Part shown: piece by piece, positions 8,993 through 16,765 of the stretch | How the letters are laid out: every line of letters begins with the position of its first letter | Position numbering within the stretch: position 1 is the first letter of the stretch | Translations under genes and position numbers: made by a program | Assembly: GCA_965242805.1 (NCBI GenBank) | Contig: CBDETD010000002.1 | Span: 4,340,001 to 4,404,000 of the forward strand | DNA length: 64,000 nucleotides | From: JANQEU01 sp965242805 | Lineage (GTDB): Bacteria > Bacteroidota > Bacteroidia > Cytophagales > Cyclobacteriaceae | Reading direction: 5' to 3' | The notes under the pieces: generated by a model | The model's input: only the letters and a program-made list of their open reading frames with translations | Databases searched by the model: none | Told to the model about the DNA's origin: nothing

Positions 8993-11652
8993 TGATCCCA
9001 CCTCCACCAAAATGGGCAAAGAATTTTTTAAGGTGGTATTGCAATCCGGCCTTACTCGAAGATCTGGAAGGAGATCTGATCGAATTGTATCAAATAAGAT
9101 TTGAAGAGGGCAAAGTCAAGTCTGCAAGATATCTTTTCATTTGGTGGGTTCTTCGCTCATTTAGACTTTCAGCTTTAAAGAAACCTTTTTTTCTCAAAAA
9201 TAGAAGACTAATGATCACTACAAACAACTTCAAAATTGCCTTTCGAGTATTGAGAAGGGACAAGTTCAATTCATTGATCAATATTGCAAGTTTGACAATC
9301 GGCATAGCTTGCTTTTTATTGGTTGGTCTATATGTAAATCAAGAACTCAATTATGATCAGTTTCACTCAAAGAAGGACAGGATCTACCGATCATGGCTAC
9401 GAGAGGATTACGGTAATGGTAAAGTATTCTTCAATTCATACACACCGTTACGATTCGAGGAACTTTTCGAATCGAATTTCCCTGAAGTTGAGAGATCTGT
9501 CCAGTATATTATGTCAAGATTTCTTGTGGGAAGGGGAGAGGATCGAATTGATGAACAAGTAGCCAACATTAGTCCCGATTTCTTTGAAGTATTTGATTTT
9601 AAGCTCATTATCGGGAATATGTTCACATCTAAATACGATTTGTTGATCAGCGACAGATATTCAAAAAAATATTTTGGAGATATTGACCCTATTGGACAGA
9701 CCCTTGGATTGCAGATCAATGATGAGATCAGGGACTTTAAGGTTGTCGGAATATTTAAGTCAATGCCAAAGTCTTCCAGTATACAATTTGACCTGGCAAT
9801 ATCAACAGAGAATAACGAAGATCTTTATGGAGACAGAGCCATGACAGCGTGGTTCACGATTGTTGGTGAGACTTATGTATTAATTAAAGATGGAACTGAT
9901 ATAACTTCCATCAATGACAAGATGCAGGATGTCGTCATGAGCCTTCTGGGTGATGAAGTAAACAGGGATGAATATAATATTGGCTTTCAACCTTTAACCA
10001 ACATACATCTTAATCCGGATATTCCGCTGGGTATTGCTCCGGTCAGTAATCCCCAATACGTAATTATTCTGGGAGTTATTGGGATACTTGTGTTACTTAT
10101 CGCATTGGTCAATTATACTACTCTAACTGTCGCTCAATCCGTAAAACGGTCAAGGGAGGTAGGAATGCGCAAAGTTATTGGAGCGGGTAAATGGACCCTG
10201 ATCTCTCAATATATTAGTGAAAGTATTCTTATTGCCATGGGATCTATGGTCGTCGGAACAATTATCAGCATTTTGTTAATACCGACTTTCAATAATTTGA
10301 CCAATGCAGATATCTCTTATGTGTTCCAGTGGTGGCATGTTCTAGCTTATCTCACAATTGGGATCGTCATTGGTATTGTAGCTGGTATATATCCATCATT
10401 TATATTGTCCGCTTTCAAGACCATATCAGTATTACGTGGTGCTAATTCACTGGGAACCAATCACCTGACCAGGAAGGGAATGGTTATTATGCAATTTGTC
10501 GTTGCCATATTCCTTATTAGTAGTACCATGATCATGAATAGGCAACTGAAATATCTCCAAAACAAAGACCTTGGGTACAGATACGATGCAGTGATTTCTG
10601 TTTTGTTGCACCCGGATCCCCAGGCAGATCGAATGTCTACTAGAATGAGCACTGCCATGGAAAATGGTGAGCTTTTGAAGGCGAGATTGGATCAGTATCC
10701 TGAAATATCGAAAATTGCTATGGGAAGTCATGTCTTCGGGACATCAGGTTGGGCTAATCTAGCCTATACGGAATCAGATGGGACCTTCCGTAGGTTTAGA
10801 TTCCTTACCGTTGATCCATATTATCTTGATGCATTTGATATTAGGATGAAGGAAGGACGTGGTTTTGAACCTGGTAATGGCTTCGATGAACGACAAGCAA
10901 TTGTGATCAATGAAGCGGCAATGAGTTATTTTGGATTTGAGGATCCTATTGGTTCAAAGTTACCCGGGGAGGAATTTGGGGACCATCAGATCATAGGAGT
11001 AACAGAAAATTTCAATTTTTCTTCACTTCACACTGAAGTTGAACCATTAATAATCACCCAGAATATTTTTCCAGTCATCCAGGGAGTAAGTGACGGTGAT
11101 TTTGTAGATTCTGTCATTCCCAAACTTGTGTTCACTTACCAGGGAGATCAGCTGAGTAAAGTGGTCGACATCTTGAAGAAGGAGTGGGAATCAACCTTTC
11201 CCAATGAAAGCATTCAATTTAGTTTCATCGATGAAAACATAAAATCGCAATATGAAAGTGAAGATCGATTGAACAAATTGGTTACCGTTTCTACAGTTCT
11301 TTCAATAATAATTGCCTGCCTTGGGTTACTCGGATTGACAGTTCTGATTGTGAATAGCCGAATTAAAGAAATTGGTATCAGGAAAGTGATGGGAGCCGGT
11401 ACAATAACCATTTACAAGTTATTGACTAAGAGCTTCTCCTATCAGTTGATCATTGCAATTGTGATTTCAATCCCATTGACAATTTGGTTGATGAATAACT
11501 GGCTGGAGAACTTTGCATACAGGGTCAATATCGGATATGGTGTTTTTCTTTTGAGCGGTTCTATTTCCATTTTGATCGCGTTGATGGTTGTGGCTTATCA
11601 CGCGTATCGGGCTTCATCAGTTAATCCCATAGAAACGTTAAGAACAGAATAG
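8992..11652 (+). CDS. FtsX/MacB-type ABC transporter permease with N-terminal permease-prefix domain
   Basis: An 886-residue protein. Residues 1-70 (PPPKWAKNFLRWYCNPALLEDLEGDLIELYQ) form the extra cytoplasmic prefix domain found on permeases next to PadR genes. A first membrane helix follows (FNSLINIASLTIGIACFLLVGLYV), then a MacB-like extracytoplasmic domain and an FtsX helix block (SVKRSREVGMRKVIGAG). A second extracytoplasmic domain and a second FtsX block (SRIKEIGIRKVMGAG, ending VNPIETLRTE) complete the duplicated architecture. No ATPase gene is adjacent. The substrate is unknown; roles in lipoprotein or drug export, or in envelope signalling, are known for the family. Confidence 0.9.
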   Translation: MIPPPPKWAKNFLRWYCNPALLEDLEGDLIELYQIRFEEGKVKSARYLFIWWVLRSFRLSALKKPFFLKNRRLMITTNNFKIAFRVLRRDKFNSLINIASLTIGIACFLLVGLYVNQELNYDQFHSKKDRIYRSWLREDYGNGKVFFNSYTPLRFEELFESNFPEVERSVQYIMSRFLVGRGEDRIDEQVANISPDFFEVFDFKLIIGNMFTSKYDLLISDRYSKKYFGDIDPIGQTLGLQINDEIRDFKVVGIFKSMPKSSSIQFDLAISTENNEDLYGDRAMTAWFTIVGETYVLIKDGTDITSINDKMQDVVMSLLGDEVNRDEYNIGFQPLTNIHLNPDIPLGIAPVSNPQYVIILGVIGILVLLIALVNYTTLTVAQSVKRSREVGMRKVIGAGKWTLISQYISESILIAMGSMVVGTIISILLIPTFNNLTNADISYVFQWWHVLAYLTIGIVIGIVAGIYPSFILSAFKTISVLRGANSLGTNHLTRKGMVIMQFVVAIFLISSTMIMNRQLKYLQNKDLGYRYDAVISVLLHPDPQADRMSTRMSTAMENGELLKARLDQYPEISKIAMGSHVFGTSGWANLAYTESDGTFRRFRFLTVDPYYLDAFDIRMKEGRGFEPGNGFDERQAIVINEAAMSYFGFEDPIGSKLPGEEFGDHQIIGVTENFNFSSLHTEVEPLIITQNIFPVIQGVSDGDFVDSVIPKLVFTYQGDQLSKVVDILKKEWESTFPNESIQFSFIDENIKSQYESEDRLNKLVTVSTVLSIIIACLGLLGLTVLIVNSRIKEIGIRKVMGAGTITIYKLLTKSFSYQLIIAIVISIPLTIWLMNNWLENFAYRVNIGYGVFLLSGSISILIALMVVAYHAYRASSVNPIETLRTE

Positions 11653-11680
11653 AAAGAGTCAAGAGATTTAATATTGACTA

Positions 11681-11688
11681 TATATTTG
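11681..11688 (+). promoter_or_regulatory. TAnnTTTG promoter element of the sugar-kinase operon
   Basis: TATATTTG matches the Bacteroidota -7 consensus TAnnTTTG exactly and lies 18 bases before the start codon of the nucleotidyltransferase gene. No convincing -33 TTG is seen at the usual distance, so the leader would be short and the promoter call is moderate. Confidence 0.45.
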
Positions 11689-11706
11689 CGGCCTTAATTC
11701 ATATTA

Positions 11707-12609
11707 ATGAAGCCCTCATTAGTAGTACTGGCCGCAGGTATTGGAAGTCGATACGGTGGCATTAAACAACTTGACGGATTTGGCCCAAATGGCGAAAAGA
11801 TCATTGATTATACTGTTTATGATGCCTTGAAAGTTGGTTTTGGTAAGATAATTTTCGTAATCCGTGAGGATATTCAGAAAGACTTTGAGCACTCCATATT
11901 GGCGAAATGGAAGGACAAAGGGGAATTTTACACTGCATTCCAGGAATTAGATAGGTTACCAGACGGGTATCAGGTTCCCGAAGGAAGGATCAAGCCTTGG
12001 GGTACGGCTCACGCTACGTGGATGGCGGAGGATTTGGTTAAAGAACCCTTTGCAATCGTAAATGCTGACGATTTCTATGGTTATGGATCCTTGAAAGCGG
12101 CTCATGACCATTTAATCCAAATGGATACCGAAAACCACGGAGCATGTCTTGTCGGTTACGAAATAGGCAATACACTTACAGATTCCGGATCGGTCTCACG
12201 TGGATTGTGCGAGTCTGATAATGAAGGTTTTTTGACAGAAATCATTGAAAGGACCAAGATATCGAGAAATGGAGAGGGAAATATTTACTTCGAGGAAGAC
12301 GGTACAAGGACATACATCCAATCCGATACCCTTGTCTCAATGAATCTTATGGGATTCTCACCAAAAGTTTTTGAAGAGATAGCCCTAGGTTTCAAAGAGA
12401 TCTACAAATTGGCGGCGACTAATCCTAAAGTTGAATATTACATACCCACCGTCCTTAACAGCCTTATACAAAAAGGTATAAAAGCTCCTGTTATTCCGAC
12501 AAGAGATCAATGGTTTGGGGTTACGTACTTAGAAGACAAAGATTGGGTAATGGAGCAATTCCGAACTCTACATGCTAATAAGGTATATCCCTCCAATCTT
12601 TTTGAGTAA
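11707..12609 (+). CDS. Sugar nucleotidyltransferase-like protein
   Basis: A 300-residue GT-A fold nucleotidyltransferase. The N-terminal signature LAAGIGSRYGGIKQLDGFGPNG carries the G-x-G-x-R nucleotide-binding loop and Lys typical of NTP:sugar-1-phosphate transferases. Residues near 117-121 (VNADDFYG) contain the metal-binding Asp region. It ends directly before the start of a sugar kinase gene with no gap, so the two are co-transcribed and probably coupled. The likely pathway is kinase making a sugar-1-phosphate and this enzyme making the NDP-sugar, or the reverse direction in salvage. The sugar is not determined by the sequence. Confidence 0.8.
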   Translation: MKPSLVVLAAGIGSRYGGIKQLDGFGPNGEKIIDYTVYDALKVGFGKIIFVIREDIQKDFEHSILAKWKDKGEFYTAFQELDRLPDGYQVPEGRIKPWGTAHATWMAEDLVKEPFAIVNADDFYGYGSLKAAHDHLIQMDTENHGACLVGYEIGNTLTDSGSVSRGLCESDNEGFLTEIIERTKISRNGEGNIYFEEDGTRTYIQSDTLVSMNLMGFSPKVFEEIALGFKEIYKLAATNPKVEYYIPTVLNSLIQKGIKAPVIPTRDQWFGVTYLEDKDWVMEQFRTLHANKVYPSNLFE

Positions 12610-13644
12610 ATGAAGGATGTTTACTCAATACTTGAAAATTATGATCTTAACGATAAAATAAAGTCAATTTCCAAGCTGGAAATTGGCCATATCCATGATT
12701 CATATCAAATAAGTACTGGTTCAGGTTCATTCTTCCTTCAAAAGATCAATGATGAGGTATTTAAGGATGTTGCCGGTTTAATGTCAAATATTAAATTGGT
12801 GTTGATCCATCTGGCTTCCAAAACGGAATACGCCGAATACGAAACATTGAGATTATTCCCAACGACTAATGGAAGTCCATTTCATGATGAAAATGGTTCC
12901 TATTGGAGGGTATATGACTTCAAAACCCATTTGGAATCCCAGGACGTGCCAAATTCCATTGAGCAGGTATTCGAGGCAGGCAAAGCATTTGGAGCATTTT
13001 CGGCGAGTTTATCAGATATTTCTCCGGATAGATTGACAATGACCATTCCGCAATTTCACTCATTGCAATTCCGATTTGACCAATTGAGAAGGAGTGTAGA
13101 GTCTGCTGAACCTTCCAGTGTGAGCAATTTACGCGAGGAATTAAGGTTTGTTGAAGAACAGTATTCTGAATTGGTTAAGCTTGAAGAAAACTGGAAGTCA
13201 GGTACAATAAGAACCAGGGTAGTGCATAATGACACAAAGTTCAACAATGTAATGTTTGACGAGTCAGGAAAAGCAAAATGCGTAGTGGATCTGGACACTG
13301 TAATGCCCGGGATTATTCACTTTGATATTGGGGATGGATTTCGAACCACCGCAACTCTTTGCGATGAAAATGAAGAAGATATTGAAAAGGTCGAGATTGA
13401 CAACGAACGATACAAGTCTTATTTGGAAGGATACTTGAGTGGATATGAAGGACATTTGTCGGATGAAGAAAAAGAACTAATTCCTTATTCGGGTCCATAC
13501 ATGTCTTTTATCATGGGTGTTCGTTTTCTAAAGGATCACCTTGATGGAAATATTTATTATCCGGCAAAACACCCAAACCAGAACCTGGCACGATCCAGAA
13601 ATCAATTTAAACTTACCCGAGAATTTCTGAAAACATATTGTTGA
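12610..13644 (+). CDS. Aminoglycoside phosphotransferase-fold sugar kinase, N-acetylhexosamine 1-kinase-like
   Basis: A 344-residue APH-fold kinase. The catalytic loop VVHNDTKFNNVMF (HND at residues 206-208, Asn 212/213) and the metal-binding DLDTV (Asp227, Asp229) are intact. The pattern HNDTKxNNV...DLDTVMPG is that of NahK-type N-acetylhexosamine 1-kinases. These kinases phosphorylate GlcNAc/GalNAc at the anomeric position for salvage into nucleotide sugars. The nucleotidyltransferase gene directly upstream fits that pathway. The GH109-like gene further upstream might supply the amino sugar, but it sits in a separate operon. Confidence 0.8.
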   Translation: MKDVYSILENYDLNDKIKSISKLEIGHIHDSYQISTGSGSFFLQKINDEVFKDVAGLMSNIKLVLIHLASKTEYAEYETLRLFPTTNGSPFHDENGSYWRVYDFKTHLESQDVPNSIEQVFEAGKAFGAFSASLSDISPDRLTMTIPQFHSLQFRFDQLRRSVESAEPSSVSNLREELRFVEEQYSELVKLEENWKSGTIRTRVVHNDTKFNNVMFDESGKAKCVVDLDTVMPGIIHFDIGDGFRTTATLCDENEEDIEKVEIDNERYKSYLEGYLSGYEGHLSDEEKELIPYSGPYMSFIMGVRFLKDHLDGNIYYPAKHPNQNLARSRNQFKLTREFLKTYC

Positions 13645-13728
13645 TATCCACCGCTTACGCAAACTTTTAATTGGGAAACAAACAATATTCCAAAATCATA
13701 GTTTCTTTTCTAATTAATTGAAGAAATA

Positions 13729-13875
13729 ATGGAATTAAAGGAAAACATCGCCATTCTTCGTGAAAACATCGACTTTCTACTCACTGAAGCCGTGGAGGAA
13801 TTTGACGCTTTCATGGAAGAAATACGACAGTTGGAAGAATCCCTACTTTCAGCTGAAATGGAGCTGGCTAAGTAG
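13729..13875 (+). CDS. Possible small acidic coiled-coil protein (48 residues)
   Basis: A short frame, MELKENIAILRENIDFLL... to ...SAEMELAK, with a heptad-like spacing of hydrophobic residues and 14 Glu/Asp or more, predicted to form one long alpha-helix. It begins 84 bases after the sugar kinase and stops two bases before the convergent aldo/keto reductase gene, filling the gap well. The ribosome-binding site is weak (TTGAAGAAATA precedes the ATG). I do not recognise a family. Its codons look ordinary for this genome, which favours a real gene. Confidence 0.4.
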   Translation: MELKENIAILRENIDFLLTEAVEEFDAFMEEIRQLEESLLSAEMELAK

Positions 13876-13877
13876 TT

Positions 13878-14843
13878 TCACGGTAACCCTGAACCGCGGG
13901 TAGTTACGTATAATTTATACCAATCTTCTCTTGACAGGTTAACTTTAATTGATTCGCAGGAATCAGTGATCCTGGAGGGATTGATCGTCCCAATAACAGG
14001 TTGGATAAGGGAAGGGTGGCGTAGTAACCAACCCAGTACGACCCCCTCTTTTGAAGTCTGATATTTCTCCGCAAGGCTATTTACGAGCCGAGCACAATTC
14101 TTAATATTTTCAGGTTGATCATCCGTATCCCTGCCAGATAATAATCCTTGAGCCAGACTGCCCCATGACTGGATCTGAACCCCTTTTTTTCTGCAGTATT
14201 CAATTATTCCGGGACTGAAACTCAGATTCTTTCCTTCCCCATGATTGAATAAAACTCCTTCGTCCAACCAGTCCAAATGAACGAGGCTCATCTCAATTTG
14301 ATTTACTACGATCGGATCCGAGAGGTAATTCTGCAAAAAATCAAGTTGATGTACGTGCATATTTGACACACCGAAATACCTGACTTTGCCTGCAGTTTTA
14401 AGTTCGTCGAAGACCTCAGCTATCTCTTCAGGTTCCATTAATGGATCCGGTCTGTGCAGCATCCAGATATCTATATAGTCTGTGTTCAGTCTCTTTAAAG
14501 ATCCTTCCACACAGGATCGTATGTATTCTTTTGAGAAGTCATACCTTATGGGGTCTTCCGTAAGTCGAATAGCACCTTTGGTCTGGATATATATTTTTTC
14601 TCGGATGGTCCGGTTTTGAGCTAAATACTCCCCGAAGATCGATTCGGCTTTACCCCTTGTGTAGATATCCGCATGGTCAAAAAAGTTTATACCTAGCTCC
14701 ATAGCCTTTTCTATTGCCTGAAATGCCTTCCTCCGGTCGGTCGAAGAATATGAACTTTCATTCCAATTTCCACCGAATCCCATACAACCGTAGGCTAATC
14801 GACTTACTTCAGGAAGATATTTTTCCAGGGGTAGTTCTTTCAT
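13878..14843 (-). CDS. Aldo/keto reductase
   Basis: A 321-residue AKR-fold NADPH-dependent oxidoreductase. The four catalytic positions are visible: Asp and Tyr in FFDHADIYTRGKAESIFG, Lys in YIQTKGAI, and His in WMLHRPDPLM. SNMHVHQL and GWLLRHPSLIQPVIGTINPSR match the YdhF-like subgroup of AKRs. Its start overlaps the stop of the upstream split-barrel gene by four bases (ATGA), so the two are translated from one message. The substrate is a carbonyl compound of unknown identity. Confidence 0.9.
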   Translation of the reverse strand: MKELPLEKYLPEVSRLAYGCMGFGGNWNESSYSSTDRRKAFQAIEKAMELGINFFDHADIYTRGKAESIFGEYLAQNRTIREKIYIQTKGAIRLTEDPIRYDFSKEYIRSCVEGSLKRLNTDYIDIWMLHRPDPLMEPEEIAEVFDELKTAGKVRYFGVSNMHVHQLDFLQNYLSDPIVVNQIEMSLVHLDWLDEGVLFNHGEGKNLSFSPGIIEYCRKKGVQIQSWGSLAQGLLSGRDTDDQPENIKNCARLVNSLAEKYQTSKEGVVLGWLLRHPSLIQPVIGTINPSRITDSCESIKVNLSREDWYKLYVTTRGSGLP

Positions 14844-15493
14844 ACGAATTGATAATTTTTCGCGGAGTGAGAAATAGAAATCCCTTCCTGCAACTGGTCA
14901 TCATCGATTGGCGTATCCGTAGCTATTTTCATAGGAATTACACCAGCCCAAACGTCAAGATCATAATCCTCTTTGTTGTCCTGTGGTGGCCCTGTTCTGA
15001 TTTTGGCGGAAGCTTCAGTGACATCGATGGCAACTACCATGGTAGCCTTCAATTCATTTTCATTAGGACCTCTTGACTCATCCCATCTGTTGGGAATAAT
15101 GTTTTCAGTTATGATCCGTAATGCTTCGAGTTTTTCTTCTCCCTCATCAACAATTCTGGGTTTGCCAAATACCAATGCGGATCTGTAATTCATGGAATGA
15201 TGGAAAACTGACCTTGCCAAGACCAAACCATCCAGATGTGTCACTGTCAAACTAACCTTGTCGCAATCAATAAGTGAATTCATCATACGGTTCTTCACAG
15301 CTCCATGTAAATATATAGTATCACCTTTCCTCCCATATGAGGTCGGAATACACATGGATACGCCATTGTATGTATAGCTGACATGGCAAATAAAATGGGA
15401 ATCAAGTATCCCATATACAGTTTTTTTATTGTAGCTACCCCTGTTTGGGATGCGTTTGACCTTGTTGAGATCAGTTTCGGGAAATGAGGACAT
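14840..15493 (-). CDS. Pyridoxamine 5'-phosphate oxidase-like flavin split-barrel protein (NimA-like)
   Basis: A 217-residue protein of the FMN-binding split-barrel group: YGILDSHFICHVSYTYNGVSMCIPTSYGRKGDTIYLHGAVKNRMM, then VSLTVTHLDGLVLARSVFHHSMNYRSALVFG. The pattern is that of NimA-related proteins, some of which reduce nitroimidazoles. True pyridoxamine phosphate oxidases have a different C-terminus. The gene is first of a two-gene operon with the aldo/keto reductase. A general flavin-dependent reductase role is the safest statement. Confidence 0.82.
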   Translation of the reverse strand: MSSFPETDLNKVKRIPNRGSYNKKTVYGILDSHFICHVSYTYNGVSMCIPTSYGRKGDTIYLHGAVKNRMMNSLIDCDKVSLTVTHLDGLVLARSVFHHSMNYRSALVFGKPRIVDEGEEKLEALRIITENIIPNRWDESRGPNENELKATMVVAIDVTEASAKIRTGPPQDNKEDYDLDVWAGVIPMKIATDTPIDDDQLQEGISISHSAKNYQFV

Positions 15494-15531
15494 TTATATT
15501 TCGGGTAATTGTTGAGTGGGAAAATTTAAGC

Positions 15532-15561
15532 AAAAAAAAAGCAGGTCATTGACCTGCTTTT
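15532..15561 (-). terminator. Rho-independent terminator for the Tyr-rich lipoprotein gene
   Basis: Read on the minus strand, an 11-bp stem (AAAAGCAGGTC paired with GACCTGCTTTT, three-base loop) is followed by nine T residues. It starts 19 bases past the stop of the lipoprotein gene at 15580. The signal is strong. Confidence 0.85.
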
Positions 15562-15579
15562 CTGATAGTTTACAATTTT

Positions 15580-16533
15580 CTAAGGAATAGTTACTTCATC
15601 CAACTCATTCCATTCTATATCTTCCCAATTGAATATGCCTGGATTTGTACCTTCTTCAATCAATGCTTTGAGATCAATTGTAAAAGGAATTGCATCACCG
15701 TCAGTCAATACAATGTCCGGTTCAATTTCAATCTCCTGAAGAATACTGGAACCATAGTGATCGTAGTAATCGATCCTCAATTTTATAATGGTTTGAGGAA
15801 GGATATATACATCACTACTTACAATAGATTCTACTATTTCACCGTCTTCAGTCCAATAATAATAAGATCCGAGACTTGTGTATATGTAGTTATTGTACCC
15901 TTCATCCCATGGAACGAATTCCCCGTCAAATAAAGAATAGGCTTTGGTATTGTTGGTTTCAAAAGTAAGACCCAGATAACCATATTCATCCAATTTTTGT
16001 CCTTCCTTCAATTTGACTCTAATTCTGCATGATATATTGTTCATGTCAACGGCTACTGCCTGATTTTCTTCTATCAATTCGAATTCCTCATATCCTGCAT
16101 ATACAGGTCCAGGACTTGTGTGATACGGGTACACAAGCATATCCGAGTCATAATGGTAGTCGTAATAGAAATCCGCGGTAACCGCTACTAATTTGTAGGA
16201 TCCTCCAGGCAATTCTGGTATGTATACTGTGTCTGGAATAACAACAGTGTCTTCGTAATATGGATAACCATACCCATAATAATTATAGTCGTAGAATCTT
16301 CTTTCGTAGACTGCTTGCCCGTTCTCATCATAAATGATCAATGTCAGGTTAGTCACATCATCAGGTGTTGAACTTTCTGCTCGTCCTCCAAAATCGTATG
16401 TTAATGATTGAGTTATTCCCGTGATATACAGCGAATACTTACCATTATCTTGATTGGGGTCCTCCAATCCATCTTCCTGACAGGATAAAATGAAGAACGG
16501 GATTGTGAATAGGAAGTATTGTAGTCGTTTCAT
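15580..16533 (-). CDS. Tyr-rich lipoprotein of unknown function
   Basis: A 317-residue lipoprotein: MKRLQYFLFTIPFFILSC is a clear type II signal with the acylated Cys at 18. After the Cys come acidic residues (QEDGLEDPNQD), which suits surface export in Bacteroidota. A beta-rich domain follows (KYSLYITGITQSLTYDFGG; VTNLTLIIYDENGQAVYERRF; LPGGSYKLVAVTAD), resembling the fimbrillin/Mfa2-type lipoproteins. An unusual segment near residues 82-92 is a run of Tyr, Gly, Asn and Asp. I cannot name the family with confidence. Its own terminator follows, so it is monocistronic or last in its unit. Confidence 0.65.
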   Translation of the reverse strand: MKRLQYFLFTIPFFILSCQEDGLEDPNQDNGKYSLYITGITQSLTYDFGGRAESSTPDDVTNLTLIIYDENGQAVYERRFYDYNYYGYGYPYYEDTVVIPDTVYIPELPGGSYKLVAVTADFYYDYHYDSDMLVYPYHTSPGPVYAGYEEFELIEENQAVAVDMNNISCRIRVKLKEGQKLDEYGYLGLTFETNNTKAYSLFDGEFVPWDEGYNNYIYTSLGSYYYWTEDGEIVESIVSSDVYILPQTIIKLRIDYYDHYGSSILQEIEIEPDIVLTDGDAIPFTIDLKALIEEGTNPGIFNWEDIEWNELDEVTIP

Positions 16534-16717
16534 ACAGGTGAGTTTAGTTTTTAATTCTATAATTCAAACAAAAACCGTGCTAAAAGTGATTCAGATATTG
16601 TAATAAATTTATCACCTCTGGCTTTATTTGGTAACCCTTCGGATAAAACATTTATTACCTCAATTTACGTTGTAAAAACGAGGATTTATGACTTTAATTA
16701 TGATTAACCTGGCAATA

Positions 16718-16747
16718 AAAAAGGCAGACTATTGAGCCTGCCTTTTT
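16718..16747 (-). terminator. Rho-independent terminator for the M16 peptidase gene
   Basis: The arms AAAAAGGCAG and CTGCCTTTTT make a 10-bp stem around a ten-base loop, ending in a T run on the minus strand. It lies 18 bases past the M16 stop. The A-rich other side means it might also act weakly on plus-strand transcripts. Confidence 0.75.
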
Positions 16748-16765
16748 ATCGAAGTTGCCAGTGCT

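Noticed and set aside
16534..16717. Small RNA between the lipoprotein and M16 terminator
   Set aside because: The stretch is AT-rich with no clear promoter or conserved structure beyond the terminator already listed.
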